Positions 45,540 through 56,599 of a DNA stretch of 64,000 nucleotides are shown here, piece by piece. The DNA is from Mesorhizobium sp. Root554 (lineage in GTDB: Bacteria; Pseudomonadota; Alphaproteobacteria; Rhizobiales; Rhizobiaceae). The notes beneath the pieces are model-generated. The model ran no database searches, was not told the DNA's origin, and was given only the letters and a program-made list of their open reading frames with translations. The stretch is taken from contig NZ_LMGA01000001.1 of the NCBI RefSeq assembly GCF_001427025.1, positions 234,238 to 298,237 on the forward strand. Reading direction: 5' to 3'. A program made the position numbers and the translations under genes. Numbering within the stretch: the first letter of the stretch is position 1; each line of letters begins with the position of its first letter.

Positions 45540-46937
45540 CTAACGCGCCGCTCGTGCTCGGCGGCTGATGTAATCTTCCACCATTTTTACCTCTGATGGA
45601 AGTACCGCGTAGTTTTCATCAAAATCCATCATTCCGGCGAGCCATGCCGGAAGGGCCGGAGAGATCCCGCAGGCGGCTTCGACCGCGGCGGGAAATTTCG
45701 CCGGATGCGCGGTGCCGAGAACGACCATCGGCGTGCCCGACAATGCCTGCCCGCCAGCCACATGCACCGCCGCGGCCGTGTGCGGGTCGAGAAGGTAGCC
45801 GCTAGCCGCAAGCGTCTCCTTGATCGTCGCCGCCGTTTGCCCCACATCGGCCCGGCCGGCGCCGAATTCGGCGCGAATGGCGGCGATCTCACTGCTTTCA
45901 ACCGTGAAAGCGCCGGATTGCTTGAGCGAATTCATGTAGCGCCGCACGCTCTCCGCATCGCGGCCGGCCGCTTCGAAAAGCAGCCGTTCGAAATTGGATG
46001 AAACCTGGATGTCCATCGACGGCGAGGTGGTCGGCACGACGCCCCTCGTGCGGTACTCGCCGCTTTCGATGGTGCGCGCCAGAATGTCGTTGTCGTTGGT
46101 GGCGATCACCAGCCGCTCGATGGGCAGGCCCATGCGCTTGGCGGCGTAGCCGGCGAAGATGTCGCCGAAATTGCCGGTCGGCACGGTGAACGAAACCGGC
46201 CTGTCGGGCGCGCCGAGCGAAATGGCCGAGGAGAAATAATAGACGATCTGGGCCATGATTCGCGCCCAGTTGATGGAGTTGACGCCCGACAGCGCCACCC
46301 GGTCGCGGAAGCCGTGGTCGTTGAACATGTCCTTGAGCAGGCCCTGGCAGTCGTCGAAATTGCCTTCGATGGCCAGCGCATGGACATTGGCCGCCTGCGA
46401 GGTCGTCATCTGCCGCTGCTGGACAGGCGACACGCGGCCATGCGGGAACATGATGAAGATGTCGGTGCGGTCGCGGCCGGCGAAAGCGTCGATCGCCGCG
46501 CCGCCCGTATCGCCGGAGGTAGCGCCGACGATCGTCGCACGCTGGTCGCGCTCGGTCAGCACATGGTCCATCAGCCGCGCCAGCAACTGCATGGCCACAT
46601 CCTTGAACGCCAGTGTCGGCCCGTGGAAAAGCTCCAGCACGAATGTGTTGGCCCCGATTTGCACCAGCGGGCAGACCGCCTCATGCCGGAAGGTGGCGTA
46701 GGCTTCGCGCACCAGCGTTTCGAACAACGGCGCGGAAATCTCGCCGCCGACGAAAGGCGTCAGCACGCGGATCGCCAGGTCGGCATAGGGCAGGCCGCGC
46801 ATCGCCCGGATGTCGTCCGCCGAGAAATGCGGCCATTCCTGCGGAACATAGAGCCCGCCGTCGCGCGCCAGGCCCGTCAGGATGGCATCCGAGAAACCAA
46901 GCACCGGTGCTTCGCCGCGCGTGCTTACATAACGCAT
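45540..46937 (-). CDS. thrC: Threonine synthase
   Basis: A 465-residue PLP enzyme that turns O-phosphohomoserine into threonine. The PLP lysine is in HGPTLAFKDVAMQ, and ATSGDTGGAAI holds the phosphate. The N-terminal MRYVSTRGEAPVLGFSDAIL starts at ATG 46937; the open frame continues 25 codons upstream but lies in the shared promoter gap. It is the bacterial (type 2) form of about 460 residues, without SAM regulation. ThrB, the preceding enzyme, is nine kilobases to the left. Confidence 0.96.
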   Translation of the reverse strand: MRYVSTRGEAPVLGFSDAILTGLARDGGLYVPQEWPHFSADDIRAMRGLPYADLAIRVLTPFVGGEISAPLFETLVREAYATFRHEAVCPLVQIGANTFVLELFHGPTLAFKDVAMQLLARLMDHVLTERDQRATIVGATSGDTGGAAIDAFAGRDRTDIFIMFPHGRVSPVQQRQMTTSQAANVHALAIEGNFDDCQGLLKDMFNDHGFRDRVALSGVNSINWARIMAQIVYYFSSAISLGAPDRPVSFTVPTGNFGDIFAGYAAKRMGLPIERLVIATNDNDILARTIESGEYRTRGVVPTTSPSMDIQVSSNFERLLFEAAGRDAESVRRYMNSLKQSGAFTVESSEIAAIRAEFGAGRADVGQTAATIKETLAASGYLLDPHTAAAVHVAGGQALSGTPMVVLGTAHPAKFPAAVEAACGISPALPAWLAGMMDFDENYAVLPSEVKMVEDYISRRARAAR

Positions 46938-47066
46938 TTCCGACCGTCCATTGCCGCCCGGCCGCATCCTTGGCCGGATCAAGGTAAATTTTCTGGGCGC
47001 ACTCAGTCGCATTTTTGCCGCCGCGTTGCTATAGGACAGCAGCTTTACGAGAGGGAAGTGCAGTTC

Positions 47067-47780
47067 ATGGTGTTTCGTTCGTTCAGCAGCCGCTTTTTTG
47101 CCGGTCTGGCCTTATCCGGCTTTGTTCTGGCCGCCAGCGGTTGCCAATCCAGTGACAGTGCCAGTGTTCTGAACGTCGACGGCAAGTCCGGCGCCGCGCC
47201 GGCCGCCCAGACGGCGGCCGCGCCAGATGGCAAGACCCGGTCGAGCGAGCTGGAGGGCTTTTGCCCGAAAGTGACGCTGCGCGAAGGCACCGCCTATTTC
47301 AGCACCTATGCCAAGGGCGGCCAGGACGATCCGGCCAAGCTCGCCTATCAGGCATCCATTTCCGACGTCACCCGCAGCTGCAGCCGCGCCACCGGCGCGC
47401 TGACGATGACGATCGCCGTTGCCGGCAGGGTGGTGCCGGGTCCGCAGGCGGCCGCGGGCACCGTGACCATGCCGATCCGGGTGGCGGTGACACGCGGTGG
47501 CGAGGTTCTCTACAGCCAGCTGCATCAGTACAAGGTCCAGGTTTCCGACACCTCCGCGGCCACCCAGTTTGTCTTCACCGACGCCAATGTCAGCGTGCCG
47601 ATCCCGACCGGCAGGGAATATCAGGCATATGCCGGCTTCGACGAAGGTCCGCCCAAGGCCAAGAAGAGCGACGAGCCGAAGCGCGCCGTTCGCCGGGTGA
47701 GAAAACCGGCGCGGCAGGCTCCCCAGCCCGCACAGCCACAGGGCACTCAAGGCACCATGTCGGATATCCCGCGCGGATAA
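47067..47780 (+). CDS. Conserved rhizobial lipoprotein
   Basis: A 237-residue protein with a signal peptide and lipobox ASGC ending at Cys26. After a low-complexity linker there is a beta-rich domain with CPKVTLREGTAYFSTYAKGG and RSCSRATGALTMTIAVAGRVVPGPQA, with two conserved cysteines likely to form a disulfide. The C-terminus is basic and Pro/Gln-rich. GAGAGGG precedes the ATG at 47067. It is an unassigned envelope protein, widely present in rhizobia as I recall, and divergent from thrC. A perfect palindrome follows the stop. Confidence 0.8.
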   Translation: MVFRSFSSRFFAGLALSGFVLAASGCQSSDSASVLNVDGKSGAAPAAQTAAAPDGKTRSSELEGFCPKVTLREGTAYFSTYAKGGQDDPAKLAYQASISDVTRSCSRATGALTMTIAVAGRVVPGPQAAAGTVTMPIRVAVTRGGEVLYSQLHQYKVQVSDTSAATQFVFTDANVSVPIPTGREYQAYAGFDEGPPKAKKSDEPKRAVRRVRKPARQAPQPAQPQGTQGTMSDIPRG

Positions 47781-47797
47781 TCGCGGCGGTTGCAGGC

Positions 47798-47821
47798 AAG
47801 AGGCGGCGGCCGCCGCCTCTT
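47798..47821. terminator. Perfect 24 bp palindrome, likely bidirectional terminator
   Basis: AAGAGGCGGCGG followed directly by its complement CCGCCGCCTCTT, in the 49-base gap between the convergent lipoprotein and HAD genes. It can fold with a ten-pair stem and a GGCC loop, with A/T ends on both sides, so it may end transcription from both directions. Confidence 0.6.
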
Positions 47822-47829
47822 CACCATCC

Positions 47830-48516
47830 TCAGGCGTCGGACCAAGCGGAGAGCGCGTCCAGCACGCTTTTCAAATCCGCCCAGCGGCGAATGACGGTTT
47901 CGGCACCGGCTTCGGTCAGCGCATCGGCATGACCGGGATAGCTGTGCGAGGCGCCGGTGAAGCCGATCACCCGCATACCGGCAGACCGTCCGCCGGTGAC
48001 GCCATGCACCGAATCCTCGATGACGAAGGTGTTCGCGGGGTTCGCGCCCAGTGTATCGGCGGCGTGCAGGAAAACGTCGGGCGCCGGCTTCGTCTTGCCC
48101 GTGGGTGTCTCCAGCGCCGAGAAGATTCGACCGGCAAAGAGCGGCAGGAGCTGGGTCCTCTCCAGCATGAACTCGATGCGCTCGCCGCGGGAATTGGAGC
48201 AGATGCAGCGCGGCGCGGTCAACGCGGCTATCGCCTGATGGACGCCCTCGATGGCGCGGACTTCTTTCTTGAGCCGCTTGTCGATCAGGTCCTCGGCGCG
48301 GTCGATCATCGAGATCTGGAACGGGATGCGCGCCTTCTCCTCCACCGCGACCATGATGTCCTTGAAGGTGAGGCCGGCATAGGTCTCGGCAATCTCCTCG
48401 GCGGAAATCTCGTATCCGGCTTCCGTCAGAAGGTCGGCCTCGACGCGCGCGGCGATGATTTCGGAATCGACGAGCACGCCGTCGCAATCGAAAATGACAA
48501 GGTCTGGCTGGGGCAT
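47830..48516 (-). CDS. HAD family hydrolase (phosphoglycolate phosphatase-like, subfamily IA)
   Basis: A 228-residue phosphatase with motif I VIFDCDGVLVDSE (both aspartates present), motif II in CICSNSRGERI, motif III Lys in GKTKPAPDVFLHAA, and motif IV VIEDSVHGVTGGRSAGM. The cap is helical. It belongs to the GPH/beta-phosphoglucomutase-like group; the sugar phosphate cannot be fixed. Start ATG 48516. Divergent from ccrM with a 165-base gap. Confidence 0.9.
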   Translation of the reverse strand: MPQPDLVIFDCDGVLVDSEIIAARVEADLLTEAGYEISAEEIAETYAGLTFKDIMVAVEEKARIPFQISMIDRAEDLIDKRLKKEVRAIEGVHQAIAALTAPRCICSNSRGERIEFMLERTQLLPLFAGRIFSALETPTGKTKPAPDVFLHAADTLGANPANTFVIEDSVHGVTGGRSAGMRVIGFTGASHSYPGHADALTEAGAETVIRRWADLKSVLDALSAWSDA

Positions 48517-48645
48517 GGCGGTCCGCGTTCGATCTCAAGAGAGGGTAGCCTTCGCAGGCAAGCGGCGGGCATTACACCAACAGGACGCGCCGGGCAAATT
48601 CCGTCGGTCGCTTCATTAAATATTTACGCAGAACGGTAACCATAA

Positions 48646-49815
<1,170 letters not shown>

Positions 49816-49904
49816 CAGCGCCTGTCCGGACCGGTTGCAATCGCGCCGTGAGCCGCGCGGTCGCTTGAATCACCTTGTCAGCGGCCAAGCCGAAGCGATT
49901 CAAA

Positions 49905-50516
49905 TCAAACCGCGATTCCAAGCTGGTTCAGGTCCTGCGCGAGCCGCTCCGGGTCGGTGAACAGCACCGCCTGCCAGCCCGCCGCCTTGGCGCCGTCGAC
50001 ATTCTTCTGGCTGTCGTCGATGAACAGGGTCGCGGCCGGCTCGAGCCCGAAGGCGCGGACATGACGGTCGTAGATTTCGCGATCCGGTTTGATCGCCCTG
50101 ACCTCGCCTGAGACCGTCACGCCGCGCGGCCGTTTCAGGAACGGGAACCGCTCCTGCGCCTCCCGGAACGTGTCGGCGGCGAAATTGGTCAGCATGGTCA
50201 CGTCGCGCCCGGCGTCTATCAACCCTTCCATGATCGCGACGCTGCCGTCATAGGCGTGCGGCACCATCTCGTGCCAATGGCGGCGGAAGGCGCGGATATT
50301 GTCCGCGTGCGCCGGATGCTCGGCGATCAGCAGCGCCTCGGCGTCTTCCCATGTACGGCCGCGATCCTGCTCGATGTTCCAGTCATGCGTGCAGACGGTG
50401 TCGAAGAACCACTTTCGCTCTTCCGCATCGGGGATCAGCCGGCTGTAGGGAATATCCGGATCGTAGTGGATCAGCACCTTGCCGATGTCGAAGACGATGT
50501 GGCGGATTTCGGTCAT
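49905..50516 (-). CDS. HAD family hydrolase, YihX-like
   Basis: A 203-residue HAD-IA protein. Motif I reads FDIGKVLIHYD, where the position of the second Asp of DxD is Gly, as in the YihX (glucose-1-phosphatase) and haloacid dehalogenase-like groups. Motif IV is FIDDSQKNVDGAKAAGW. LTNFAADTF gives motif II. It probably dephosphorylates a sugar phosphate. It lies nine bases after the mutY stop on the same strand and is likely co-transcribed with it. Confidence 0.86.
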   Translation of the reverse strand: MTEIRHIVFDIGKVLIHYDPDIPYSRLIPDAEERKWFFDTVCTHDWNIEQDRGRTWEDAEALLIAEHPAHADNIRAFRRHWHEMVPHAYDGSVAIMEGLIDAGRDVTMLTNFAADTFREAQERFPFLKRPRGVTVSGEVRAIKPDREIYDRHVRAFGLEPAATLFIDDSQKNVDGAKAAGWQAVLFTDPERLAQDLNQLGIAV

Positions 50517-50525
50517 GCTTCCTCG

Positions 50526-51635
50526 TTACTGGCTTCGTTTCGTCGCGCCGGGGATCGCGGCTTCGATGGCTTTTTTCATGACGGTGGGCAAGGCTTCGTC
50601 ATTGAGCCAGCCTGGCCGCGACCAGAAATGGCCGGCGGGAGCAGGCATCTCGCCGACATCCGCCGCATAGACTGTGAGATCGAGCGAAAAATGCGTGAAC
50701 ACATGCGAGATGCTGCCCCGGTGCCGCCAGTCCGCCGGGAAGGGTGCAGCCTCTACGCCAGTCTCGCCGTCGAGGCGAGCGGTCCAGGCCGTGCCTGGCA
50801 CCTCGGTCATGCCGCCGAGCAGGCCCTTGTCGGGACGCTTGCGCAACAGGATCGCGCCGTCGCCGCGCACCGCGACGAAAGCCGCGCCGCGCCGCAGGGG
50901 CTTTTCGGATTTCGCAGGCCGCACCGGGTAAAACTCCGGGTCGCCGCTTGCGAGCGCGCTGCAATCCTCGCGCACCGGGCAAAACATGCATTTCGGCCGC
51001 TTCGGCGTACAGATCGTCGCGCCGAGGTCCATCATGGCCTGGGCGAAATCGCCCGGGCGAACCCGTGGCGCCATCTCTTCGACATGCAGCCGGATTTCGC
51101 GCTTGGCCTCCGGCAGCGGCGTCGCAATGGAACGCAGCCGCGCCACCACCCGCTCGACATTTCCATCGACCACCGCCGCCGGACGGCCGAAGGCGATCGC
51201 CGCGATCGCCGCCGCCGTATAGGCGCCAATGCCGGGCAGGGCGCGCAAGCCATCCTCGGTGTCCGGGAATGTCCCGCCTTGCGCGGCGACCAGATCGGCG
51301 CAGGCCTTCAGGTTGCGGGCGCGCGAATAATAGCCGAGCCCGGCCCAGGCCTTCATCACGTCGTCATTGCTTGCCGCCGCGAGCGCCGAAACGGTCGGCC
51401 ATCTGGCGGTAAAGGCGGTGAAATAAGCCTTCACCGCCTCGACCGTCGTTTGTTGCAGCATGACCTCGGAAAGCCAGACGCGGTATGGGTCCGGCAGCAC
51501 GCCGGCGGCGAGATCGCGCGGCGGAATACGCCACGGCAGTTCGCGGTGATGCGCGTCGTACCAGTCGAGCAGCCGGCCGGCGAGATCGTCGTCCCGGGCC
51601 TTTGCGGGCTTGCGGATGGGGCGTTGCGGTGTCAT
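50526..51635 (-). CDS. mutY: A/G-specific adenine glycosylase
   Basis: MutY removes adenine mispaired with 8-oxoguanine. The 369-residue protein has the HhH-GPD core with VMLQQTTVEAV, ALPGIGAYTAAAI, VVDGNVERV, the catalytic Asp expected in the last region, and a [4Fe-4S] site with four Cys in CTPKRPKCMFCPVREDC. The C-terminal NUDIX-like domain recognises 8-oxoG (FSHVFTHF-like text, ISHVFTHFSLDL). A TTG start at 51647 is open, but ATG 51635 is more likely. It is divergent from the DUF721 gene by 48 bases. Confidence 0.95.
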   Translation of the reverse strand: MTPQRPIRKPAKARDDDLAGRLLDWYDAHHRELPWRIPPRDLAAGVLPDPYRVWLSEVMLQQTTVEAVKAYFTAFTARWPTVSALAAASNDDVMKAWAGLGYYSRARNLKACADLVAAQGGTFPDTEDGLRALPGIGAYTAAAIAAIAFGRPAAVVDGNVERVVARLRSIATPLPEAKREIRLHVEEMAPRVRPGDFAQAMMDLGATICTPKRPKCMFCPVREDCSALASGDPEFYPVRPAKSEKPLRRGAAFVAVRGDGAILLRKRPDKGLLGGMTEVPGTAWTARLDGETGVEAAPFPADWRHRGSISHVFTHFSLDLTVYAADVGEMPAPAGHFWSRPGWLNDEALPTVMKKAIEAAIPGATKRSQ

Positions 51636-51683
51636 TGATCGAGGCAACCGGCCTTCGCCGTTTGACCGGCATCAGGAGAACGC

Positions 51684-52181
51684 ATGGCAGGGAAAAGGCC
51701 TTTCGGCAACCCCGTTCCCGTCAGCGATCTGGCGACTGAAATCCTCGACCCGATGTTGCGCAAGCGCGCCGGAATCTCGGTGGCGCTGGTGCAATCGTGG
51801 GAGGAAATCGTCGGCCCGAAGCTGGCGACCAGTTCGCGCCCGGAAAAGATCAACTGGCCCCGCCGCCTGCATGATGACGATCCGTTCGAGCCGGCGACGC
51901 TGGTCGTCGCCAGCGAGGGCATGGCGGCGCTGCATCTGCAGCACCAGACCGGTGAGGTCATCGGGCGCGTCAATTCCTTTCTCGGCTTCAACGCCGTCGG
52001 CCGTCTGAAGATCGTGCAGAAACCGTTGAGTGGGCCGGTAGCAAAGCCGAGACCGCGCCCGAGGCCGCTTTCAGATGGCGAAAAGTCGAAATTGTCCCGC
52101 ACAGTTGGCAAGATCGAGGATGACGATCTGCGCGCCTCGCTGGAGCGGCTTGGGGCCTCCATTCTCGGCGAGAAGAAGTAA
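51684..52181 (+). CDS. DUF721 (DciA-like) protein
   Basis: A 165-residue protein with a KH-like N-terminal DUF721 domain (VSDLATEILDPMLRKRAGIS, ALVQSWEEIVGPKLATSSRP) and a disordered tail (RPRPRPLSDGEKSKL). DciA-type DUF721 proteins load the DnaB helicase in bacteria that lack DnaC or DnaI. The tail here ends with a short predicted helix (DDLRASLERLGASIL) like that used to bind DnaB. It is divergent from mutY and followed by a DsbA-type gene, a common order in rhizobia (mutY-DUF721-dsbA-smc). Confidence 0.86.
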   Translation: MAGKRPFGNPVPVSDLATEILDPMLRKRAGISVALVQSWEEIVGPKLATSSRPEKINWPRRLHDDDPFEPATLVVASEGMAALHLQHQTGEVIGRVNSFLGFNAVGRLKIVQKPLSGPVAKPRPRPRPLSDGEKSKLSRTVGKIEDDDLRASLERLGASILGEKK

Positions 52182-52312
52182 TTCTCGCATATTCGTGATC
52201 GCGGTAAGAAAAATTGCCGATTGGATTGGGGACGGCAATGCCTTAATTCCCGCCAACTCTCGCCTTTTCGTGCTTCAGCATTGCAAAATCAATTTCCTGT
52301 CAGGTGATTCGC

Positions 52313-53062
52313 ATGATCCGACCCTTGTCCCGCAGAACCGTCCTGTCCACGCTGGCCGCCGTGCCTGCGGCGCTTGCGCTTGCAGCCTGCAGCGATTCCG
52401 GCGAGGAGGCGAATGCCGCGGATGCCAAGCCGGCAGCGCCGGCGCAGCCTGCTGCGTCCACAGCAACGGATACGGCAGCGCCCGCGACGCCTGCGGCCGC
52501 CGCGCCGGAATCGGCCGGCAATGTCGACATGGCGCAACTGCTGAAGCCTGGCGCGCTGCCGGAGAAGTCGCTCGGCAAGGACGACGCCAAGGTCACCATC
52601 GTCGAATACGCCTCGATGACCTGCCCGCACTGCGCGCACTTCGCCGAGACGACCTATCCCGAGCTCAAGACGAAATATATCGACACCGGCAAGGTCCGCT
52701 ACATCCTGCGCGAATTCCCGTTCGATCCGCGCGCCGAGGCAGGCTTCATGCTGGCGCGCTGCTCGGGCGACAATTATTTCGCCATGGTCGACGTGCTGTT
52801 CAAGCAGCAGGACAGTTGGGTCGCGGTGGAAAACGTCAAGGACTCGCTGTTGCAGATTTCCAAGCTGGCCGGTTTTACACAGGAGACCTTCAACGCCTGC
52901 TTGACGGACCAAAAGCTTCTGGACGATGTCAGGGCGGTGCAAAAGCGCGGCGCGGACGAATTCAAGGTGGATTCCACGCCCACCTTCTTCATCAACGGGA
53001 AAACCTACAAGGGTGCGTTGTCGATTGCGGAAATGTCGGCCATCATCGACCCGATGCTTTGA
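52313..53062 (+). CDS. DsbA-family thioredoxin-fold lipoprotein, likely Tat-exported
   Basis: A 249-residue protein. The N-terminus has a twin-arginine motif (SRRTVLS) and a lipobox LAAC ending at Cys26, followed by a long Ala/Pro linker and a DsbA-like domain. The redox site is CPHC at 104-107 and the cis-proline loop is STPTFFING. It should oxidise or shuffle disulfides in periplasmic proteins. ATG 52313 follows AGGTG; a GTG at 52304 is also possible. It lies 51 bases before smc, a conserved neighbourhood. Confidence 0.9.
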   Translation: MIRPLSRRTVLSTLAAVPAALALAACSDSGEEANAADAKPAAPAQPAASTATDTAAPATPAAAAPESAGNVDMAQLLKPGALPEKSLGKDDAKVTIVEYASMTCPHCAHFAETTYPELKTKYIDTGKVRYILREFPFDPRAEAGFMLARCSGDNYFAMVDVLFKQQDSWVAVENVKDSLLQISKLAGFTQETFNACLTDQKLLDDVRAVQKRGADEFKVDSTPTFFINGKTYKGALSIAEMSAIIDPML

Positions 53063-53113
53063 CGCCTCGCAGGCGGCTGAGCCGGCGCGCCGCAGGCGCG
53101 CGGAGCCGCGTGC

Positions 53114-56100
53114 ATGAAATTTTCCCGCCTTCGCCTCCTCGGCTTCAAGTCGTTCGTCGAGCCCGGTGAATTCGTCATCGAGCGCGGCCTGACGGGCATC
53201 GTCGGGCCGAACGGTTGCGGCAAGTCGAACCTGGTTGAGGCGCTGCGCTGGGTGATGGGCGAAAGCTCCTACAAGAACATGCGTGCGTCCGGCATGGATG
53301 ACGTCATCTTCTCCGGTTCGGGCACGCGGCCCGCCCGCAACACCGCCGAAGTCACGCTCTTCCTCGACAACATCGACCGCACCGCGCCGTCCGCCTTCAA
53401 CGATGCCGACGAGTTGCAGGTGTCGCGCCGCATCGAGCGCGAGGCCGGTTCCGTCTACCGCATCAACGGCAAGGAGGCGCGCGCCAAGGACGTGCAGCTT
53501 CTGTTCGCCGACCAGTCGACCGGCGCACGGTCTCCGTCCATGGTGGGGCAGGGCCGTATCGGCGAATTGATCCAGGCAAAGCCGCAGGCGCGCCGCGCGC
53601 TGCTGGAAGAAGCCGCCGGCATTTCCGGCCTGCATACCCGCCGCCACGAGGCCGAGCTGCGGCTCAAGGGCGCCGAGCAGAACCTCGAGCGGCTGGACGA
53701 TGTCGTCGGCGAACTGGAAAGCCAGATCGAGAGCCTGAAGCGTCAGGCCCGACAGGCCTCGCGGTTCAAGAACCTTTCCGCGGATATCCGCAAGGCCGAG
53801 GCCATCCTGCTGCATCTGCGATGGACTGCCGCCAAGCTGCAGGAAGGCGAGGCGCGTTCGGCGCTCGCCGTGGCGACCTCGCTGGTTGGCGAACGTGCCG
53901 CCTCGCAGATGAACGCGGCGAAGGAACAGGCCGTCGGTGCGCATCGGCTGCCGGAATTGCGCGATGCTTCGGCGGCGGCTGGCGCGGCTTTCCAGCGCCT
54001 GTCGATCGCGAAATCCCAGATCGAGGAGGAGGCCGAGCGCATCCGCGCCCGCCAGGGTGAGCTCGGTCGCCGGCTTCAACAGCTCGACGCCGACATCGCC
54101 CGCGAGGAGCGCATGGTGCGCGACAATGCCGAGGTGCTGGAACGGTTGACCGCCGAGGAGGCGGCGCTCAACGCCGACAATGCCGGCTCAGCCGAACGCG
54201 AGGCCAACACGCGCTCGGCTTTCGAACAGGCGACAGCGGCGCTGGCGGCCAGCGAAGACGTTCTGGCCCAGCTGACGGCGGAGCGGGCGGAAGCCGCCGC
54301 CGGGCGCAACCAGGTCGAACGGACGCTGCGCGAAACCGCCGAGCGACGCGACCGTTTTGCCCGGCAGCTGGCCGATGTGGACCGGGAGATCGCTGAACTC
54401 GCCGCGCGCATCGGCGGCCTGCCGGATCCTGCGGAGAAAAGGGTTCTGGTCGATCAGGCCGCCGCCGTGCTGGAGAAGGCCGAAGCCGACGCCATCCGCG
54501 CCGAGCAGACCGTATTCGAGGCGCGCGCCGCCGAAACGGGAGCGCGCTCGCCGCTTCAGGAAGCCAAGGCCGAGCTTGCACGCATCGAAACAGAGGCGCG
54601 CACGTTGGCGAAAATGCTGAATGCCGCCAGCGGCGACCTCTTCCCGGCGGTGCTGGAAAAGATCGGCGTCGACCGTGGCTTCGAAACCGCGCTGGGTGCG
54701 GCGCTTGGCGAAGACCTCGACGTGCCGCTCGATCCGGCCGCGCCGGCGCATTGGGGCGATATGGATGTCCAGTCCGGCGATCCGGCGCTGCCGGAGGGTG
54801 TCAGGACGCTGGCCAGCGTGGTTCGGGCGCCGCGCCAGCTGGCACGTCGCCTAGCGCAGATCGGTATCGTCGATGCTGCCGAGGGGCGTCGTTTGCAATC
54901 GCTTCTGGCTCCCGGCCAGCGGCTGGTCAGCCGCGAGGGCGCGCTGTGGCGTTGGGACGGCTTCACCGCCAGCGCCGATGCGCCGACGCCGGCCGCCATG
55001 CGTCTCGCCCAGAAGAACCGGTTGGCCGAACTGGACGCCGAGGCCGTTGCTGCGACCTTGGCCGTCCGGGGGGCGGAGGAAAAACTGACCCAGGCTGAGG
55101 TCGCGCTGAAGCTCAAGGTCGAGGAGGAACGGACAGCCCGCCAGGCCGGCCGCGACGCCCAGCACGCGCTGGATGCGGCCCGCAATGCGCTTCTCCAGGC
55201 GGAGAAGGCGTCGGGCGAACTGTCCAGCCGCCGCGCCGCCTCAGACGAGGCCCGCAAGCGGGTGGCGGAAGGGTTGGAAGAAGCCGCCGCCGCGTTTGCG
55301 CAGGCCGAAGCATTGCTGGCCAAGGCGCCGGATCTCGCCGACCTGCAGATGCGTTTGGATCAGGCCGCAGGCCATGTTTCGCGCGACCGGGCGGCCTTGG
55401 CCGATGCGCGTGCCGTCTATGAAGGGCTGAAGCGCGAAGCCGAGGCGCGGGCGCGCCGCTTGCAGGCTATCGGCGGGGAACGCGGCAACTGGCTGTCCCG
55501 CGCCGAGAATGCATCGGCGCAGATCGCAGCCCTCAATGAGCGCAAGACCGAAGCCGCCGCCGAACGTGCGACGCTGGAGGACGCGCCGGACGAACTGGAT
55601 GCGCGGCGGCGTGCGCTGCTGTCGCAGCTTTCGGAAGCCGAAACGCTGCGCCAGGCCGCCAGCGACCGTCTGCAGGAGGCCGAAAACCGCCAGTCCGCAT
55701 TGGACAAGGCGGCCACGGCAGCCATCCAGTCCCTGTCGGAGGCGCGGGAAAGCCGCGTTCGCGCCGAGGAGCGGCTGACAGCCGCCGACGAGCGTCGGCA
55801 GGAGGTCGAGGCGCGCATCCAGGAGGCGCTCAACACGCCGCCGCACCTGGTCATCCGCCACACTGGGCTCGAGGCGGACAGCCCGATGCCGGACGTTGGC
55901 GAAATCGAGCGTCAGCTCGACCGGCTCAAGATCGAACGCGAGCGGCTGGGCGCCGTCAATCTGCGCGCTGAGGAAGAGCAGAAGGAATTGTCGGAGCGGC
56001 TGGAAACCATCGTTTCCGAGCGCGAGGACATCGTTGAAGCCATCCGCAAGCTGCGTCAGGCGATCCAGAGCCTCAACCGCGAAGGCCGCGAGCGGTTGCT

Positions 56101-56572
56101 GGCCGCGTTCGAAGTGGTGAACGGCCATTTCCAGCGGCTGTTCTCGCATCTGTTCGGCGGCGGCACGGCGGAATTACAACTGATCGAATCAGACGACCCG
56201 CTGGAGGCCGGGTTGGAAATTCTGGCGCGGCCGCCCGGCAAGAAGCCGCAGACGATGACGCTGCTGTCCGGCGGCGAGCAGGCGCTGACGGCAATGTCGC
56301 TGATCTTCGCCGTGTTCCTGACCAACCCCGCGCCGATCTGCGTGCTCGACGAGGTCGATGCGCCGCTGGATGACCATAATGTCGAGCGCTTCTGCAATCT
56401 GATGGACGAGATGTCCGCCTCGACAGAGACACGCTTCGTCGTCATCACCCACAATCCCATCACCATGGCGCGCATGGACCGGCTGTTCGGCGTGACGATG
56501 GCGGAGCAGGGCGTCAGCCAGCTCGTGTCGGTCGATTTGCAGGCCGCCGAATCCATGCGCGAAGCAAGCTGA
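53114..56572 (+). CDS. smc: Chromosome partition protein Smc
   Basis: The 1152-residue protein is the structural maintenance of chromosomes ATPase that organises origin regions with ScpA/ScpB. Walker A is GPNGCGKS (31-38), the signature motif LLSGGEQ is at 1050-1056, and Walker B is CVLDEVD (1076-1082). Between them are two long coiled coils (about 170-490 and 660-1000), and the hinge lies near 510-640. The length is that of alphaproteobacterial Smc. ScpA and ScpB are not in the window. Confidence 0.97.
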   Translation: MKFSRLRLLGFKSFVEPGEFVIERGLTGIVGPNGCGKSNLVEALRWVMGESSYKNMRASGMDDVIFSGSGTRPARNTAEVTLFLDNIDRTAPSAFNDADELQVSRRIEREAGSVYRINGKEARAKDVQLLFADQSTGARSPSMVGQGRIGELIQAKPQARRALLEEAAGISGLHTRRHEAELRLKGAEQNLERLDDVVGELESQIESLKRQARQASRFKNLSADIRKAEAILLHLRWTAAKLQEGEARSALAVATSLVGERAASQMNAAKEQAVGAHRLPELRDASAAAGAAFQRLSIAKSQIEEEAERIRARQGELGRRLQQLDADIAREERMVRDNAEVLERLTAEEAALNADNAGSAEREANTRSAFEQATAALAASEDVLAQLTAERAEAAAGRNQVERTLRETAERRDRFARQLADVDREIAELAARIGGLPDPAEKRVLVDQAAAVLEKAEADAIRAEQTVFEARAAETGARSPLQEAKAELARIETEARTLAKMLNAASGDLFPAVLEKIGVDRGFETALGAALGEDLDVPLDPAAPAHWGDMDVQSGDPALPEGVRTLASVVRAPRQLARRLAQIGIVDAAEGRRLQSLLAPGQRLVSREGALWRWDGFTASADAPTPAAMRLAQKNRLAELDAEAVAATLAVRGAEEKLTQAEVALKLKVEEERTARQAGRDAQHALDAARNALLQAEKASGELSSRRAASDEARKRVAEGLEEAAAAFAQAEALLAKAPDLADLQMRLDQAAGHVSRDRAALADARAVYEGLKREAEARARRLQAIGGERGNWLSRAENASAQIAALNERKTEAAAERATLEDAPDELDARRRALLSQLSEAETLRQAASDRLQEAENRQSALDKAATAAIQSLSEARESRVRAEERLTAADERRQEVEARIQEALNTPPHLVIRHTGLEADSPMPDVGEIERQLDRLKIERERLGAVNLRAEEEQKELSERLETIVSEREDIVEAIRKLRQAIQSLNREGRERLLAAFEVVNGHFQRLFSHLFGGGTAELQLIESDDPLEAGLEILARPPGKKPQTMTLLSGGEQALTAMSLIFAVFLTNPAPICVLDEVDAPLDDHNVERFCNLMDEMSASTETRFVVITHNPITMARMDRLFGVTMAEQGVSQLVSVDLQAAESMREAS

Positions 56573-56599
56573 CACGCTGTAGCTTAGAGAGGTTTCCCC

